DNA of 64,000 nt from Flavobacteriaceae bacterium GSB9 (GCA_022749295.1 CP062007.1:2728001-2792000); one strand, 5' to 3'; counted from the stretch's first letter, positions 34,879 through 43,456 are shown. A program made the numbers and translations. Notes: generated from the letters alone by a model not told the origin.

Positions 34879-35919
34879 ATGAATTTTTCAAAAATCATAA
34901 CAAACTGGTACTCAGTAAACAAGAGGGTTTTGCCGTGGCGTGAAACCAACAATCCGTATCAAATATGGCTATCGGAAATTATTTTGCAGCAAACCCAAGT
35001 TAAGCAAGGCTTACCATATTATGAAGCATTTGTTGCCAAATACCCAACCGTTTTTGATCTTGCCAAAGCCGAAGAAAGCGAGGTATTAAAACTTTGGCAA
35101 GGACTTGGTTATTATTCGCGGGCCAGAAATTTACATGCCACAGCAAAATATGTAGCCAACGAGCTTAATGGAGAATTTCCAGATACATATAAAGGACTGC
35201 TAAAATTAAAAGGTGTTGGCGACTACACGGCCAGTGCAATTGCTTCAATTTGTTTTAACGAAACTGCAGCTGTGGTCGATGGTAATGTGTACAGAGTACT
35301 TTCTCGTTATTTTGGAATTGAAACACCCGTTAATTCATCAAAAGGCTGCAAAGAATTTAAAGCTTTGGCTCAAGAATTAATTGATGAAAAGAATCCTGCC
35401 GAATTTAACCAAGCGATTATGGAATTTGGTGCCATTCAATGTAAACCTAAAAATCCAGATTGTAATTGTTGTCCGTTTCAAAACAGTTGTGTGGCCTTAG
35501 CTCAAAACAGAATCGATATACTACCTGTAAAAAACAAATCTGCGAAAGCGAAAAAAAAGTATTTTAATTTTTTGGTATTTGTTTCTGGCGATGGAAAAAC
35601 CATTTTACAAAAACGAGAAGGGAAAGGAATTTGGCAGAACCTATATCAGTTTCCTTTGATAGAAACTAATAAAAATGTTGATGTAAACGCCTTTAAAACG
35701 ATTGTTGAAAATCACGATTTAATACAGGGGGCCGATTTTACGTTTACGCCATATAATAAGGATGCTATTGTGCATAAACTATCGCACCAACATCTTTATA
35801 CTAAATTCTGGATTGTGAATGTTGAAAAGTTGCCAGTAAAAGGGGTTCCTGTTGCTAAAGTTCACGATTATGCAGTGCCTATATTAATTGGAAACTTTAT
35901 TGATTCATATAATTTTTGA
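34879..35919 (+). CDS. mutY: A/G-specific adenine DNA glycosylase
   Basis: 346 residues; removes adenine mispaired with 8-oxoguanine. N-terminal catalytic domain with LPWRETNNPYQIWLSEIILQ QTQV-type start, HhH LLKLKGVGDYTASAIASICF, and catalytic Asp in AAVVDGNVYRVLSRYFG. [4Fe-4S] loop C-x6-C-x2-C-x5-C in CKPKNPDCNCCPFQNSC. C-terminal NUDIX-like 8-oxoG recognition domain from about residue 225. Starts the conserved flavobacterial block mutY-ssb-gldE-gldD. Confidence 0.96.
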   Translation: MNFSKIITNWYSVNKRVLPWRETNNPYQIWLSEIILQQTQVKQGLPYYEAFVAKYPTVFDLAKAEESEVLKLWQGLGYYSRARNLHATAKYVANELNGEFPDTYKGLLKLKGVGDYTASAIASICFNETAAVVDGNVYRVLSRYFGIETPVNSSKGCKEFKALAQELIDEKNPAEFNQAIMEFGAIQCKPKNPDCNCCPFQNSCVALAQNRIDILPVKNKSAKAKKKYFNFLVFVSGDGKTILQKREGKGIWQNLYQFPLIETNKNVDVNAFKTIVENHDLIQGADFTFTPYNKDAIVHKLSHQHLYTKFWIVNVEKLPVKGVPVAKVHDYAVPILIGNFIDSYNF

Positions 35920-35966
35920 CCGTTTATTAATAGCAATCATATTTTTTTATTAATTTTAAAAAAATG

Positions 35967-35992
35967 GAGAGCAAATAGTTACTTTTGCTCTC
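35967..35992. promoter_or_regulatory. ssb promoter embedded in an inverted repeat
   Basis: TACTTTTG at 35980-35987 is a Bacteroidota -7 box. It is enclosed by perfect 9-base arms GAGAGCAAA (35967-35975) and TTTGCTCTC (35984-35992), so the right arm overlaps the box. The ssb ATG lies 16 bases after the repeat. A repressor bound here would block transcription. Confidence 0.55.
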
Positions 35993-36008
35993 TTGAAAAA
36001 AGAAAACT

Positions 36009-36461
36009 ATGTCTGGAACTTTAAATAAAGTAATGCTTATAGGGCATTTGGGAGATGAGGTAAAAATGCACTACTTTGAAGGAGGAGGTTGCATTGGGCG
36101 TTTTCCTTTGGCAACAAACGAAACCTATACCAATAGGCAAACAAATGAACGTGTTACAAATACCGAGTGGCACAATATTGTAGTGCGAAATAAAGCTGCC
36201 GAAATTTGTGAAAAATACTTAAGTAAGGGCGATAGAGTTTATATTGAAGGTCGTTTAAAAACCAGAAAATGGCAAGACGATAGCGGAAACGATAGGTACT
36301 CAACCGAAATACAATGCACAGATTTTACTTTCCTTACTACTAAACAGGAGAGTGGAAACAATGCGGTTTCTTCAAATGCCCAAACGCCACAAAAGCCTGT
36401 TGAAAACCAAAAACCGGCCAACGAGCCTATTGAAGATGAGAATGATGATTTGCCGTTTTAA
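36009..36461 (+). CDS. ssb: Single-stranded DNA-binding protein
   Basis: 150 residues. OB-fold over residues 1-110 (LNKVMLIGHLGDEVKMHYFE, TEWHNIVVRNKAAEICEKYL, GDRVYIEGRLKTRKWQDDSG), a flexible Asn/Gln/Pro linker, and the acidic tip ENDDLPF that binds repair and replication partners. Tetrameric ssDNA coating in replication and repair. Own promoter; followed by gldE after 53 bases. Confidence 0.96.
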   Translation: MSGTLNKVMLIGHLGDEVKMHYFEGGGCIGRFPLATNETYTNRQTNERVTNTEWHNIVVRNKAAEICEKYLSKGDRVYIEGRLKTRKWQDDSGNDRYSTEIQCTDFTFLTTKQESGNNAVSSNAQTPQKPVENQKPANEPIEDENDDLPF

Positions 36462-36514
36462 TACCCTAATTGGTGGTTTATCGAAAACCCTATGTTTAAC
36501 TAAAATACTGTTAG

Positions 36515-37819
36515 TTGGATCCTGACCCTGCCAGTTTTATTACATTAGTAACAACGGTAGATTATTCTGTTGTTTTTGGTTTGGCATTGCTGTTTTTGCT
36601 CTTAGTGTGTTCTGCGCTAATATCAGGAGCGGAGGTAGCTTTGTTTTCGCTTGCTGCTGAGCAAATAAAAGAAGGCTTAGAGCAAAAATCAAAGCGCATT
36701 GAGATTATCGCCAAACTTCTGGAACGACCGAAAAAATTATTGGCTACCATATTGGTTGCCAATAATTTTATAAACATTGCTATTGTAATTTTATTCGCCT
36801 TTTTGGGTGATTTTCTTTTTGGAAATATTATTAGCCCAGAACTAAAATTTGTTGTAGAAGTTGTTCTTATTACCTTTTTAATATTGTTGTTTGGTGAAAT
36901 TTTGCCTAAAATTTACGCTAGTAGAAACAATTTAAAGTTCGCCACTTTTATGGCCTATCCGCTTCGAGTGTTAGATGTGTTTTTATCGCCAATAAGTTTA
37001 CCCATGCGTGGTGTAACTTTAGCCATCCATAACAAGTTAGGAAAGCAAAAACCAGGTATAAGTGTCGATCAGCTCTCGCAAGCGCTAGAATTGACCAGTG
37101 AAGAAGATACCACTAAAGAAGAGCACAAAATATTGCAGGGTATCGTGTCCTTTGGCAATACAGACACCAAACAGGTTATGCGTCCGCGTATTGATATTTT
37201 TGCCCTAAAGATAGAGCAAAAATATTTGGACATAATGCCCGAGATTATAGAAAATGGCTACTCCAGAATTCCAGTTTACCGCGATAATATCGATAAAATA
37301 GAAGGCATCCTTTATGTGAAAGACCTTTTGCCCTATATCGATAGAAAACAATTTGACTGGACCACCCTAATAAGAGAACCGTTTTTTGTTCCAGAAAACA
37401 AAAAACTTGACGATTTAATGGCAGAGTTTCAGGATAAAAAAGTACATCTGGCTGTTGTTGTTGATGAGTACGGGGGCACATCTGGCTTAATCTCATTAGA
37501 AGATATTATTGAAGAGATTGTAGGTGACATAAGTGATGAGTTTGATGATGAGGATTTAACATATTCCAAACTCGATGAAAACAATTATGTATTTGAGGGA
37601 AAAACAGCCTTAAAAGATTTTTACAAGATTATTAAAATTGAAGACGATACGGTTTTTGAAGCAAATAAAGGTGAGGCAGAAACCGTTGCAGGTTTCGTTT
37701 TAGAAATTTCGGGTAGTTTTCCAAAGTTAAATAGTAAAATAAATTTTGAAAATTACGTTTTTACTATTGAGGCTATGGACAAAAAACGAATCAAGCTTGT
37801 TAAATTCACGATGCTGTAA
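36515..37819 (+). CDS. gldE: Gliding motility protein GldE, CNNM/CorC-type membrane protein
   Basis: 434 residues from a TTG start, preferred because the product then begins MDPDPASF as is usual for GldE. Domains: CNNM transmembrane region (about 18-170; FGLALLFLLLVCSALISGAE), CBS pair (about 200-325; QVMRPRIDIFALK, NGYSRIPVYRDNIDKIEGIL, HLAVVVDEYGGTSGLISLED), and a CorC_HlyC C-terminal domain (about 340-430). Found next to gldD, with which it is functionally linked in gliding and T9SS. Thirty bases to gldD. Confidence 0.9.
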   Translation: MDPDPASFITLVTTVDYSVVFGLALLFLLLVCSALISGAEVALFSLAAEQIKEGLEQKSKRIEIIAKLLERPKKLLATILVANNFINIAIVILFAFLGDFLFGNIISPELKFVVEVVLITFLILLFGEILPKIYASRNNLKFATFMAYPLRVLDVFLSPISLPMRGVTLAIHNKLGKQKPGISVDQLSQALELTSEEDTTKEEHKILQGIVSFGNTDTKQVMRPRIDIFALKIEQKYLDIMPEIIENGYSRIPVYRDNIDKIEGILYVKDLLPYIDRKQFDWTTLIREPFFVPENKKLDDLMAEFQDKKVHLAVVVDEYGGTSGLISLEDIIEEIVGDISDEFDDEDLTYSKLDENNYVFEGKTALKDFYKIIKIEDDTVFEANKGEAETVAGFVLEISGSFPKLNSKINFENYVFTIEAMDKKRIKLVKFTML

Positions 37820-37849
37820 ACGAGTAAGGCACTATCAAAATTAAACGTC

Positions 37850-38455
37850 ATGACTAATAAAATTACGAGTGTATTTTGTGTGAAGGTTTTGTTTGTATTC
37901 ACATTTTTTATGGCAGTGTCATGTGGAGATGATTACTTGCCTAAACCAAAAGCATACTTAAGGCTAGATTATCCAGAACCCAAATACAATCAAGTAGATT
38001 TAGGTTTGCCTTTTGAGTTTGAGGTCAATAAGTTAGCGGAAAACATTCAAGTTAATCAAATAGGAGGCCCTTCAGAAAGTTACGGGGTGAATCTAGAATA
38101 TCCTTTAATGAAAGGGACTATTTTTTTAACTTACAAAACGGTTAAGGACAGAGAAAAAGACCTTAGGGATTTTATACGAGATGCTCAAAACTTAACCCAA
38201 AAGCATACCATTAAAGCAGATGAAATTCCAGTAACGGCCTACGAAAATAAAAAACGTAAAGTTTATGGGGCATTTGCAGAAGTAAAAGGCGATGTGGCAT
38301 CAATGGCACAGTTTTACGTAACAGATAGTGTTAATCATTTTTTAACGGGTTCGCTGTATTTTTACGCAAAACCCAATTACGACTCTATTTTACCTGCAGC
38401 ACATTATTTGCAGAATGATATTAAGCACATTATGGAAAGTGTAAACTGGAAATAA
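37850..38455 (+). CDS. gldD: Gliding motility lipoprotein GldD
   Basis: 201 residues, lipobox AVSC at Cys25. Recognisable GldD segment CGDDYLPKPKAYLRLDYPEP then GINLEYPLMKGTIFLTYK-like strand (VNLEYPLMKGTIFLTYKTVK), and C-terminal VTDSVNHFLTGSLYFYAKPN. Required with the other Gld proteins for gliding and secretion in Flavobacterium johnsoniae. Gene order gldE-gldD matches that organism. Confidence 0.92.
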   Translation: MTNKITSVFCVKVLFVFTFFMAVSCGDDYLPKPKAYLRLDYPEPKYNQVDLGLPFEFEVNKLAENIQVNQIGGPSESYGVNLEYPLMKGTIFLTYKTVKDREKDLRDFIRDAQNLTQKHTIKADEIPVTAYENKKRKVYGAFAEVKGDVASMAQFYVTDSVNHFLTGSLYFYAKPNYDSILPAAHYLQNDIKHIMESVNWK

Positions 38456-38585
38456 TCGTCAAAGAGCATGCAAAAAAGATTTTGCCCATTGTTCAAGTTT
38501 AGGTGTTCTGTGTTGTTTCTAGAAAAACGTATATTGCATGCTATATATGATGTCGTTTTTATGAAGAATAAAAATATATAAAACT

Positions 38586-39296
38586 TTGGGAGCTTATAGG
38601 AACGCGGTTAAAGAAGAATTGTTAGAGCTTTTTAGCCAAAAGAAATTAGCTAACATAATGTTTTTTGGAATCGTTTTTTTAGATGCTTTAGGTGCTATTT
38701 TTCCTGAGTATTTAAATAGAAAAATAACCCTATTTGTCCCTTTTCCTCTTATTTTGGTTATTTATATGTCACACACTCGCAAGGTCAACAGGTGGTTTGT
38801 GTTGGCTTTGGTACTTAACTTTTTTGGCATTTGTTATTTTAACAATCCTTACCTGCGATACGATTCCACTGGTTTGGTTTTCCATGCTATGGCCTACTTG
38901 GTCTATTGTTTTATTTTGTTTAGACCATTCAAAACCATTGGAGTAAAGAAAATTTTGTTCGTTTTGGTTCTGCTATCGCTATTGGTGTTGGTGCCCTTAG
39001 CGTTTTATTACGATGGAATAAAGCAAACAGTTGTTTTTAATGCCACTATTCTTTACGTATGCCTAACGGCTCTATATATTCTTTTGGCAGTATTGGTTTA
39101 TATTTCTCGAAAAACCGAAACCCATCGTTTTCTCTTGTTTTCTGCAATTTCAATACTATTGAGTTCCTATTTTCAGGGATACAATCTTTTTATGGATAAA
39201 AACGATTTGCTTAATTTTTTTGCCGTAATATGCTTTAATCTTGCCCACTATTTAATGTGTTGTTACTTAGTGCGGCGTTCTAAAGAAGTTGGGTGA
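38586..39296 (+). CDS. Integral membrane protein, YhhN/lysoplasmalogenase-like
   Basis: 236 residues with about eight predicted membrane helices (MFFGIVFLDALGAIF, LILVIYMSHTRKVNRWFVLA, LVFHAMAYLVYCFILF, ILFVLVLLSLLVLVPLAF, ILYVCLTALYILLAVLVYIS, ending FAVICFNLAHYLMCCYLVRR). The layout and the final asparagine/histidine-containing helix resemble the YhhN family, some members of which hydrolyse lysoplasmalogens; I am not certain. Start is uncertain: TTG 38586 or ATG 38658. Stands 130 bases after gldD. Confidence 0.6.
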   Translation: MGAYRNAVKEELLELFSQKKLANIMFFGIVFLDALGAIFPEYLNRKITLFVPFPLILVIYMSHTRKVNRWFVLALVLNFFGICYFNNPYLRYDSTGLVFHAMAYLVYCFILFRPFKTIGVKKILFVLVLLSLLVLVPLAFYYDGIKQTVVFNATILYVCLTALYILLAVLVYISRKTETHRFLLFSAISILLSSYFQGYNLFMDKNDLLNFFAVICFNLAHYLMCCYLVRRSKEVG

Positions 39297-39339
39297 TATT
39301 ATAAAATAAAAAAGCTTTTCTTTTTAGATGTTTTTTTGA

Positions 39340-39723
39340 CTATTTCGAAAAGGTTTCAACCGTTTTCATGTCTCTCACCTCGTAGGTTTCAGAAACCCCA
39401 GTTACTGTTTTTGTTAATGATGTAGGGTTTACTGTGCCTTCGTTATATTCAACCATAGCCAGTTTTTTATCAAAATCTACCGTGGCCGATTTTACACCTT
39501 CCATTTTAGAAATTTCCTTTTGGATGGTGGCAGCGCAACCCATAGCGCAGGTCATTCCGTTAATTGTAAACTCTACTTTTGCATAGGTGGCATTTGGGTC
39601 TAACTTTTTAATGTTGCTTGTTTCAGTGCCAACGGTTTTAATCTCTGGTTTAACTTCATTTTTACAACTAAATACCAATGTTGCAATGGTTGCAAGTATT
39701 AAAAATTGCTTTATGGTTTTCAT
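39340..39723 (-). CDS. Heavy-metal-associated (HMA) domain lipoprotein
   Basis: 127 residues, lipobox FSC at Cys20, then a single HMA fold (about 48-115): VEFTINGMTCAMGCAATIQK, MEGVKSATVDFDKKLAMVEY, GVSETYEVRDM. The metal motif is MTC-AMG-C, Cys59 and Cys63, three residues between cysteines instead of the canonical two. Probably a periplasmic or outer-membrane copper chaperone or sensor. Monocistronic. Confidence 0.82.
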   Translation of the reverse strand: MKTIKQFLILATIATLVFSCKNEVKPEIKTVGTETSNIKKLDPNATYAKVEFTINGMTCAMGCAATIQKEISKMEGVKSATVDFDKKLAMVEYNEGTVNPTSLTKTVTGVSETYEVRDMKTVETFSK

Positions 39724-39905
39724 TCAATGTGAATTTATTTGTTTGTTGCAAAATTACTAAATATATGTTTATGAGTGTTGTGGAAAGCAAATTTTAAACT
39801 GGTGACAGTCAAGGTAAAAAGATTGAAATTTGAAAAATTGGGGGTGAAATTATTTTTTTTGCAGATTTTTTCCGAAATTTAAGTAAATAAATTATACCAA
39901 CAATT

Positions 39906-40352
39906 ATGAAAAACATCTCCCTACCACTTCGTTTTGGATTAGTAACAAGCGCGGTTTTAATCGCCTATTTTTTGGTTTTAGCCTTGGTTGGAAAGCATAC
40001 GAATCCAACGTTCAGTTTTTTTAATGCCATCATAACAGGTTTAGGTATTTATGAGGCCGTAAAGCTGAAAAAGATGGAAAACATTAACAGTTTTTCTTAT
40101 GGAGAGGGGTTTAAAACGGGCATTATTACTGGTGCAGTGGCCACAATACTCTTTACTGTTTTCTTTTTGTTTTACGCCACTGAGGTAAATACTGGTTTTT
40201 TGCCTGAATTGCTCCAAACCGTCAATGGTGGTTTTAACGCCGATATCGGTATGGTTTCCTTCGTTGTGGCTGTAATGGGCTTTGCTACTACGGTTGTGGC
40301 ATCATTAACGGTAATGCAAGTTTTTAAAAAAACAGGAAATATTTCTCAATAA
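39906..40352 (+). CDS. DUF4199 family membrane protein
   Basis: 148 residues with four membrane helices: LRFGLVTSAVLIAYFLVLAL, TFSFFNAIITGLGIYEAVKL, GFKTGIITGAVATILFTVFF and MVSFVVAVMGFATTVVASLT, the usual DUF4199 arrangement in Bacteroidota with FSYGEGFKTG between helices 2 and 3. No function known. Precedes rplU by 84 bases, which has its own promoter. Confidence 0.8.
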   Translation: MKNISLPLRFGLVTSAVLIAYFLVLALVGKHTNPTFSFFNAIITGLGIYEAVKLKKMENINSFSYGEGFKTGIITGAVATILFTVFFLFYATEVNTGFLPELLQTVNGGFNADIGMVSFVVAVMGFATTVVASLTVMQVFKKTGNISQ

Positions 40353-40364
40353 TTTTTAAAACGT

Positions 40365-40394
40365 TTGTAGTTTAATTAATTAGCAGTATATTTG
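40365..40394 (+). promoter_or_regulatory. rplU-rpmA promoter
   Basis: TTG (40365-40367), 19-base spacer, TATATTTG (40387-40394) followed by CACTC: the best consensus promoter in the window, giving a leader of about 37 bases. Confidence 0.8.
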
Positions 40395-40436
40395 CACTCA
40401 TTTTTTGAACAAATTAATTAATAAAAACGTTACGCT

Positions 40437-41099
40437 ATGTACGCAATTGTAGAGATAGCAGGGCAACAATTTAAAGTTGAAAAAGACCAAAAAGTTTTTG
40501 TTAACCGTTTGCAAACTGAAGAAGGAAAACAAGTATCTTTTGATAATGTACTTCTTTTAGGAGACGGTAACAATGTAACTGTAGGCGCCCCGGCTATAGA
40601 CGGAGCTCAAGTAGGAGCAAAAGTCTTAAAGCACCTAAAAGGTGATAAAGTTATAGTTTTCAAGAAGAAAAGACGTAAAGGTTACCGTGTAAAAAATGGT
40701 CACCGTCAAGCGCTTTCTGAAATCGTAATTGAAAGTATTGTGGCTTCAGGAGCTAAGAAATCGGCTCCAGCTAAAAAGGAAACTAAAAAAGCAGAACCAA
40801 AGGCTGAAACTAAAAAGGCCGCACCAAAAAAATCAACGGCAAAAGCAGATGATTTAAAGAAAATTGAAGGTGCTGGACCAAAAGCAGCTGAAGCTTTAGT
40901 GAACGCAGGACTTGATACTTTTGCAAAAGTAGCTAAGTCGACACCAGAAAAATTAAGTAACATTCTTTCTGAAGCAAGTTCAAGATTATCTCACATCGTT
41001 ACCGAAACTTGGCCAAAACAAGCTGGTTTGGCAGCCGAAGGTAAATGGGATGAGTTAAAAGAATTACAAGACAGATTAGACGGCGGAATAGAAAAATAA
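40437..41099 (+). CDS. rplU: Ribosomal protein L21 with long C-terminal extension
   Basis: 220 residues, about twice the usual length. Residues 1-104 are canonical bL21 (MYAIVEIAGQQFKVEKDQKV, VIVFKKKRRKGYRVKNGHRQ). Residues 105-136 form a Lys/Ala/Pro linker of AKKE/APKK repeats. Residues 137-220 are a helix-hairpin-helix-like module (DDLKKIEGAGPKAAEALVNA, then ETWPKQAGLAAEGKWDELKE). Such extensions are common in Flavobacteriia; the added role is unknown, nucleic acid contact being plausible. Operon with rpmA. Confidence 0.95.
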   Translation: MYAIVEIAGQQFKVEKDQKVFVNRLQTEEGKQVSFDNVLLLGDGNNVTVGAPAIDGAQVGAKVLKHLKGDKVIVFKKKRRKGYRVKNGHRQALSEIVIESIVASGAKKSAPAKKETKKAEPKAETKKAAPKKSTAKADDLKKIEGAGPKAAEALVNAGLDTFAKVAKSTPEKLSNILSEASSRLSHIVTETWPKQAGLAAEGKWDELKELQDRLDGGIEK

Positions 41100-41135
41100 T
41101 TCCGTTATTTATTAACAATATAAAAACTTAAGACA

Positions 41136-41396
41136 ATGGCTCATAAAAAAGGAGTAGGTAGTTCTAAGAACGGTAGAGAATCAGAATCGAAACGCTTGGG
41201 CGTTAAGATTTTTGGTGGACAAGCTGCCGTTGCCGGAAACATTATCGTAAGACAACGAGGAAATACACACCATCCAGGTGAAAACGTATATTCTTCAAAA
41301 GACCATACTTTACATGCTCAAGTTGATGGCATAGTAAAGTTTACCAAGAAAAAAGATAATAAATCTTATGTTTCTATAGAGCCTTTTGAGGCTTAA
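41136..41396 (+). CDS. rpmA: Ribosomal protein L27
   Basis: 86 residues, [20 protein letters not shown] followed by [20 protein letters not shown] and [11 protein letters not shown], textbook bL27 whose N-terminus reaches the peptidyl transferase centre. No Firmicutes-type N-terminal extension. Thirty-six bases after rplU and before a strong terminator. Confidence 0.98.
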   Translation: MAHKKGVGSSKNGRESESKRLGVKIFGGQAAVAGNIIVRQRGNTHHPGENVYSSKDHTLHAQVDGIVKFTKKKDNKSYVSIEPFEA

Positions 41397-41421
41397 GAAA
41401 TAGTTTTCTTAAAATAAATTT

Positions 41422-41452
41422 AACCCTTTCTGGAAGCAGAAAGGGTTTTTTT
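41422..41452 (+). terminator. rplU-rpmA terminator
   Basis: AACCCTTTCT and AGAAAGGGTT perfect 10-base arms, six-base loop, seven-T tail. Confidence 0.92.
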
Positions 41453-41479
41453 ATATTTTTATATCATCAAAATCTTACA

Positions 41480-42115
41480 ATGAATAAATTTAATTTTTCT
41501 TTTTTTATAGGGGTTCTATTTAGTTTATCTAGTCTTTTTGCCCAAACCAATTTTAAAATTGGAGCAAACATAGGTGGGCAGATATCAAGTTTAAGGGGTT
41601 CAGATAACGAAATCGACAATAATTTTCAGCCAGTCCCAATGATAGGACTTAACGTTGAGGTTGCTTTTGGACCATCTATATCTATAATAACAGGTATTAA
41701 TTTCGAGCGTTGGAAAAAGGAAAGAGAGTTTTTAAATTATGGTTCATTTGCTGAACCTCTGGAAAAAGTAAACTATAGTGAAGGTTACGATTTCTATAAT
41801 ATTCCATTTCTATTTAGGTATAAATTTGGGAATAAAAAAGATTTCTTTGTTGATGCAGGCGGATTTGTAAATTATTTCAATAAAGGAAGACCCAATAGAA
41901 GATATTTTTCGCTATTCATGCAATTTGAGGATTATAATTTTGGAGTATTATTTGGAGTAGGTAAAGTATTTAGGATAACTGAAAAAATCGATATTGCTTT
42001 GCAATTAAGAGATGAATTAGGGCTTACTGATGTAAATAAATATGAGTGGGATGTTAGGGGAGAAGTTATGACTAATACCATAAGGATGCTAGCTACCATA
42101 AGCTATGAATTGTAG
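41480..42115 (+). CDS. PorT-family outer-membrane beta-barrel protein
   Basis: 211 residues with a signal peptide (FNFSFFIGVLFSLSSLFAQ). Alternating strands (FKIGANIGGQISSL, MIGLNVEVAFGPSISIITGI, YNIPFLFRYKFGNKKDFFVD, FGVLFGVGKVFRITEKIDIA) ending in LATISYEL predict an eight-stranded barrel of the outer-membrane/PorT-like class very common in this phylum. No specific function; probably not the T9SS PorT itself. Ends six bases before a convergent gene. Confidence 0.78.
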   Translation: MNKFNFSFFIGVLFSLSSLFAQTNFKIGANIGGQISSLRGSDNEIDNNFQPVPMIGLNVEVAFGPSISIITGINFERWKKEREFLNYGSFAEPLEKVNYSEGYDFYNIPFLFRYKFGNKKDFFVDAGGFVNYFNKGRPNRRYFSLFMQFEDYNFGVLFGVGKVFRITEKIDIALQLRDELGLTDVNKYEWDVRGEVMTNTIRMLATISYEL

Positions 42116-42121
42116 AAAATC

Positions 42122-42592
42122 TTATTTCAAAATATCCTTGATGATTTTTAAATGATGATTTGTATGCATCGCCAAAAAATAAAGGGTTTGTTTTTTTGAT
42201 AGCATCCCAAAAATATGATGCGTAAAATAAGATTTTTTAGGAAGCTGTTTAGTACTTTCAATCTGCTTTTTGGCTAGTTTTAGTTGGCTAAATAAATCCT
42301 CAGCAGAAAAATGATTGGGTGGTAAAACTACTTTAGGAGCTTTGGCTTTTCCTCTGGGGATATACCTTAAAGGAAACAATATAGCTCGTTTTAAATTGAA
42401 ATTTCGTTTGTAATTTTCGGGTTTGGTTTTGTGTAAAATGCCACAAATGCCATTAATAACCTGTAAACTATGATGTAAATGCCAGCCAATGTTGCCCTTT
42501 GATACTTCCAGGTCCTTTTGTTGAAACATGGGAATTAACTCTTCTAAATTGGACAATTGCTTGTGTAAAATGTTAATTTGTTTGGCTTGCAT
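42122..42592 (-). CDS. DinB-like four-helix protein (DUF1569)
   Basis: 156 residues from ATG 42592 (a TTG two codons earlier is unlikely). Helical bundle with three conserved His positions typical of DinB/DUF1569 metal sites: WHLHHSLQVINGICG, SYFTHHIFGMLSK and LAMHTNHHLKIIKDIL. Cytoplasmic; enzymatic role unknown, perhaps thiol-dependent chemistry by family analogy. Confidence 0.72.
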   Translation of the reverse strand: MQAKQINILHKQLSNLEELIPMFQQKDLEVSKGNIGWHLHHSLQVINGICGILHKTKPENYKRNFNLKRAILFPLRYIPRGKAKAPKVVLPPNHFSAEDLFSQLKLAKKQIESTKQLPKKSYFTHHIFGMLSKKQTLYFLAMHTNHHLKIIKDILK

Positions 42593-42687
42593 ATTCAAAC
42601 TTTGTTTAAAAGATATAAATTAAATCCTTAACTTTAGGCAGTTGTCTTTTTATTGGCATTAATTGTTTATTTAAAAATCACTTAGGT

Positions 42688-42957
42688 ATGCTTCCGTTTA
42701 GATCAGAAATTAGAAACTCCCCTAAAACACCTACTATTAAAATTTTTTTAAGTGATGAGTCTTTGGATGAAAGAATTAAAAAACACTTAGAGCATTTTAA
42801 AGAAATTGAGGCTATTGAAATTCGTGAAAGTGTTGGGCAAAACCGCGCCAATGAAAATATTACCGTGTTTTTAAACGAAGATGTGGATATTGAAAAAATG
42901 AAAAAGTCTATAGATTCTAGTCTGTGGTGGTATTTTGAGGAAGATTTGGTTGATTAA
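42688..42957 (+). CDS. Small acidic protein, unknown function
   Basis: 89 residues, no signal peptide or membrane helix. Predicted beta-alpha-beta pattern: PTIKIFLSDESLDERIKKHL, IEAIEIRESVGQNRANENIT, VFLNEDVDIEKMKKSIDSSL, and an acidic end WYFEEDLVD. No family recognised. Its last bases overlap the convergent nuclease gene by four. Coding is supported by an ATG after an AT-rich leader and good amino-acid composition. Confidence 0.6.
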   Translation: MLPFRSEIRNSPKTPTIKIFLSDESLDERIKKHLEHFKEIEAIEIRESVGQNRANENITVFLNEDVDIEKMKKSIDSSLWWYFEEDLVD

Positions 42958-43424
42958 TAGTTGTACCCTGTAGAAATATAAACCATCACATCGTTGATGC
43001 ATTGGTTGAGGTTTTGTTTAATTTCTCTGCTCCAGAATCTAAAAACGGTATAATCCATATCGGCAAGTTGCTGGTTTACTTCTTTATCACGCTGTATATC
43101 ACGCTCTATTTTTGGTATCCAAAACCCGCGGTTACTTTTTATGGTCTGTTTACGTTCGTCCCAATTGTAACCATGCCAAAATTCACCATCTATAAAAACG
43201 GCTAATTTGTACTTTTTAATCGACACATCGGGTTTGCCGGGTAATGTTTTATTGTCCACACGAAAGCGTACATCTCGAGCCCATAAAGCGCGTCTGAAAA
43301 TCAATTCTGGTTTGGTATTTTTACCACGTATTTTACTCATTATTTTTGAGCGTTTTTTGGTGGTATAAAAACCAGAAGCTTCGTTAAAGCGTGGGACTTT
43401 TATTTTTTCTTCATTATACGGCAC
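42954..43424 (-). CDS. Very short patch repair (Vsr)-type endonuclease, orphan
   Basis: 156 residues from a GTG at 43424; the longer frame (to 43469) runs back into a terminator hairpin and is unlikely. Vsr signature: KRSKIMSKIRGKNTKPELIF then LPGKPDVSIKKYKLAVFIDG EFWHGYNW-type core, with Asp of GKPD as the metal ligand. E. coli Vsr nicks at T-G mismatches made by deaminated 5-methylcytosine. Its usual HGCFWH zinc-site cysteine is replaced here (DGEFWH). No cytosine methyltransferase is nearby, so its target is unclear. Confidence 0.8.
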   Translation of the reverse strand: MPYNEEKIKVPRFNEASGFYTTKKRSKIMSKIRGKNTKPELIFRRALWARDVRFRVDNKTLPGKPDVSIKKYKLAVFIDGEFWHGYNWDERKQTIKSNRGFWIPKIERDIQRDKEVNQQLADMDYTVFRFWSREIKQNLNQCINDVMVYISTGYNY

Positions 43425-43456
43425 GGCATATTCAATATAAGTGAATCTATTGAAAT

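Noticed and set aside
38525-38585. Promoter TATATTGC for the YhhN-like gene
   Set aside because: One base short of the TAnnTTTG consensus and start site uncertain, so not listed as a feature.
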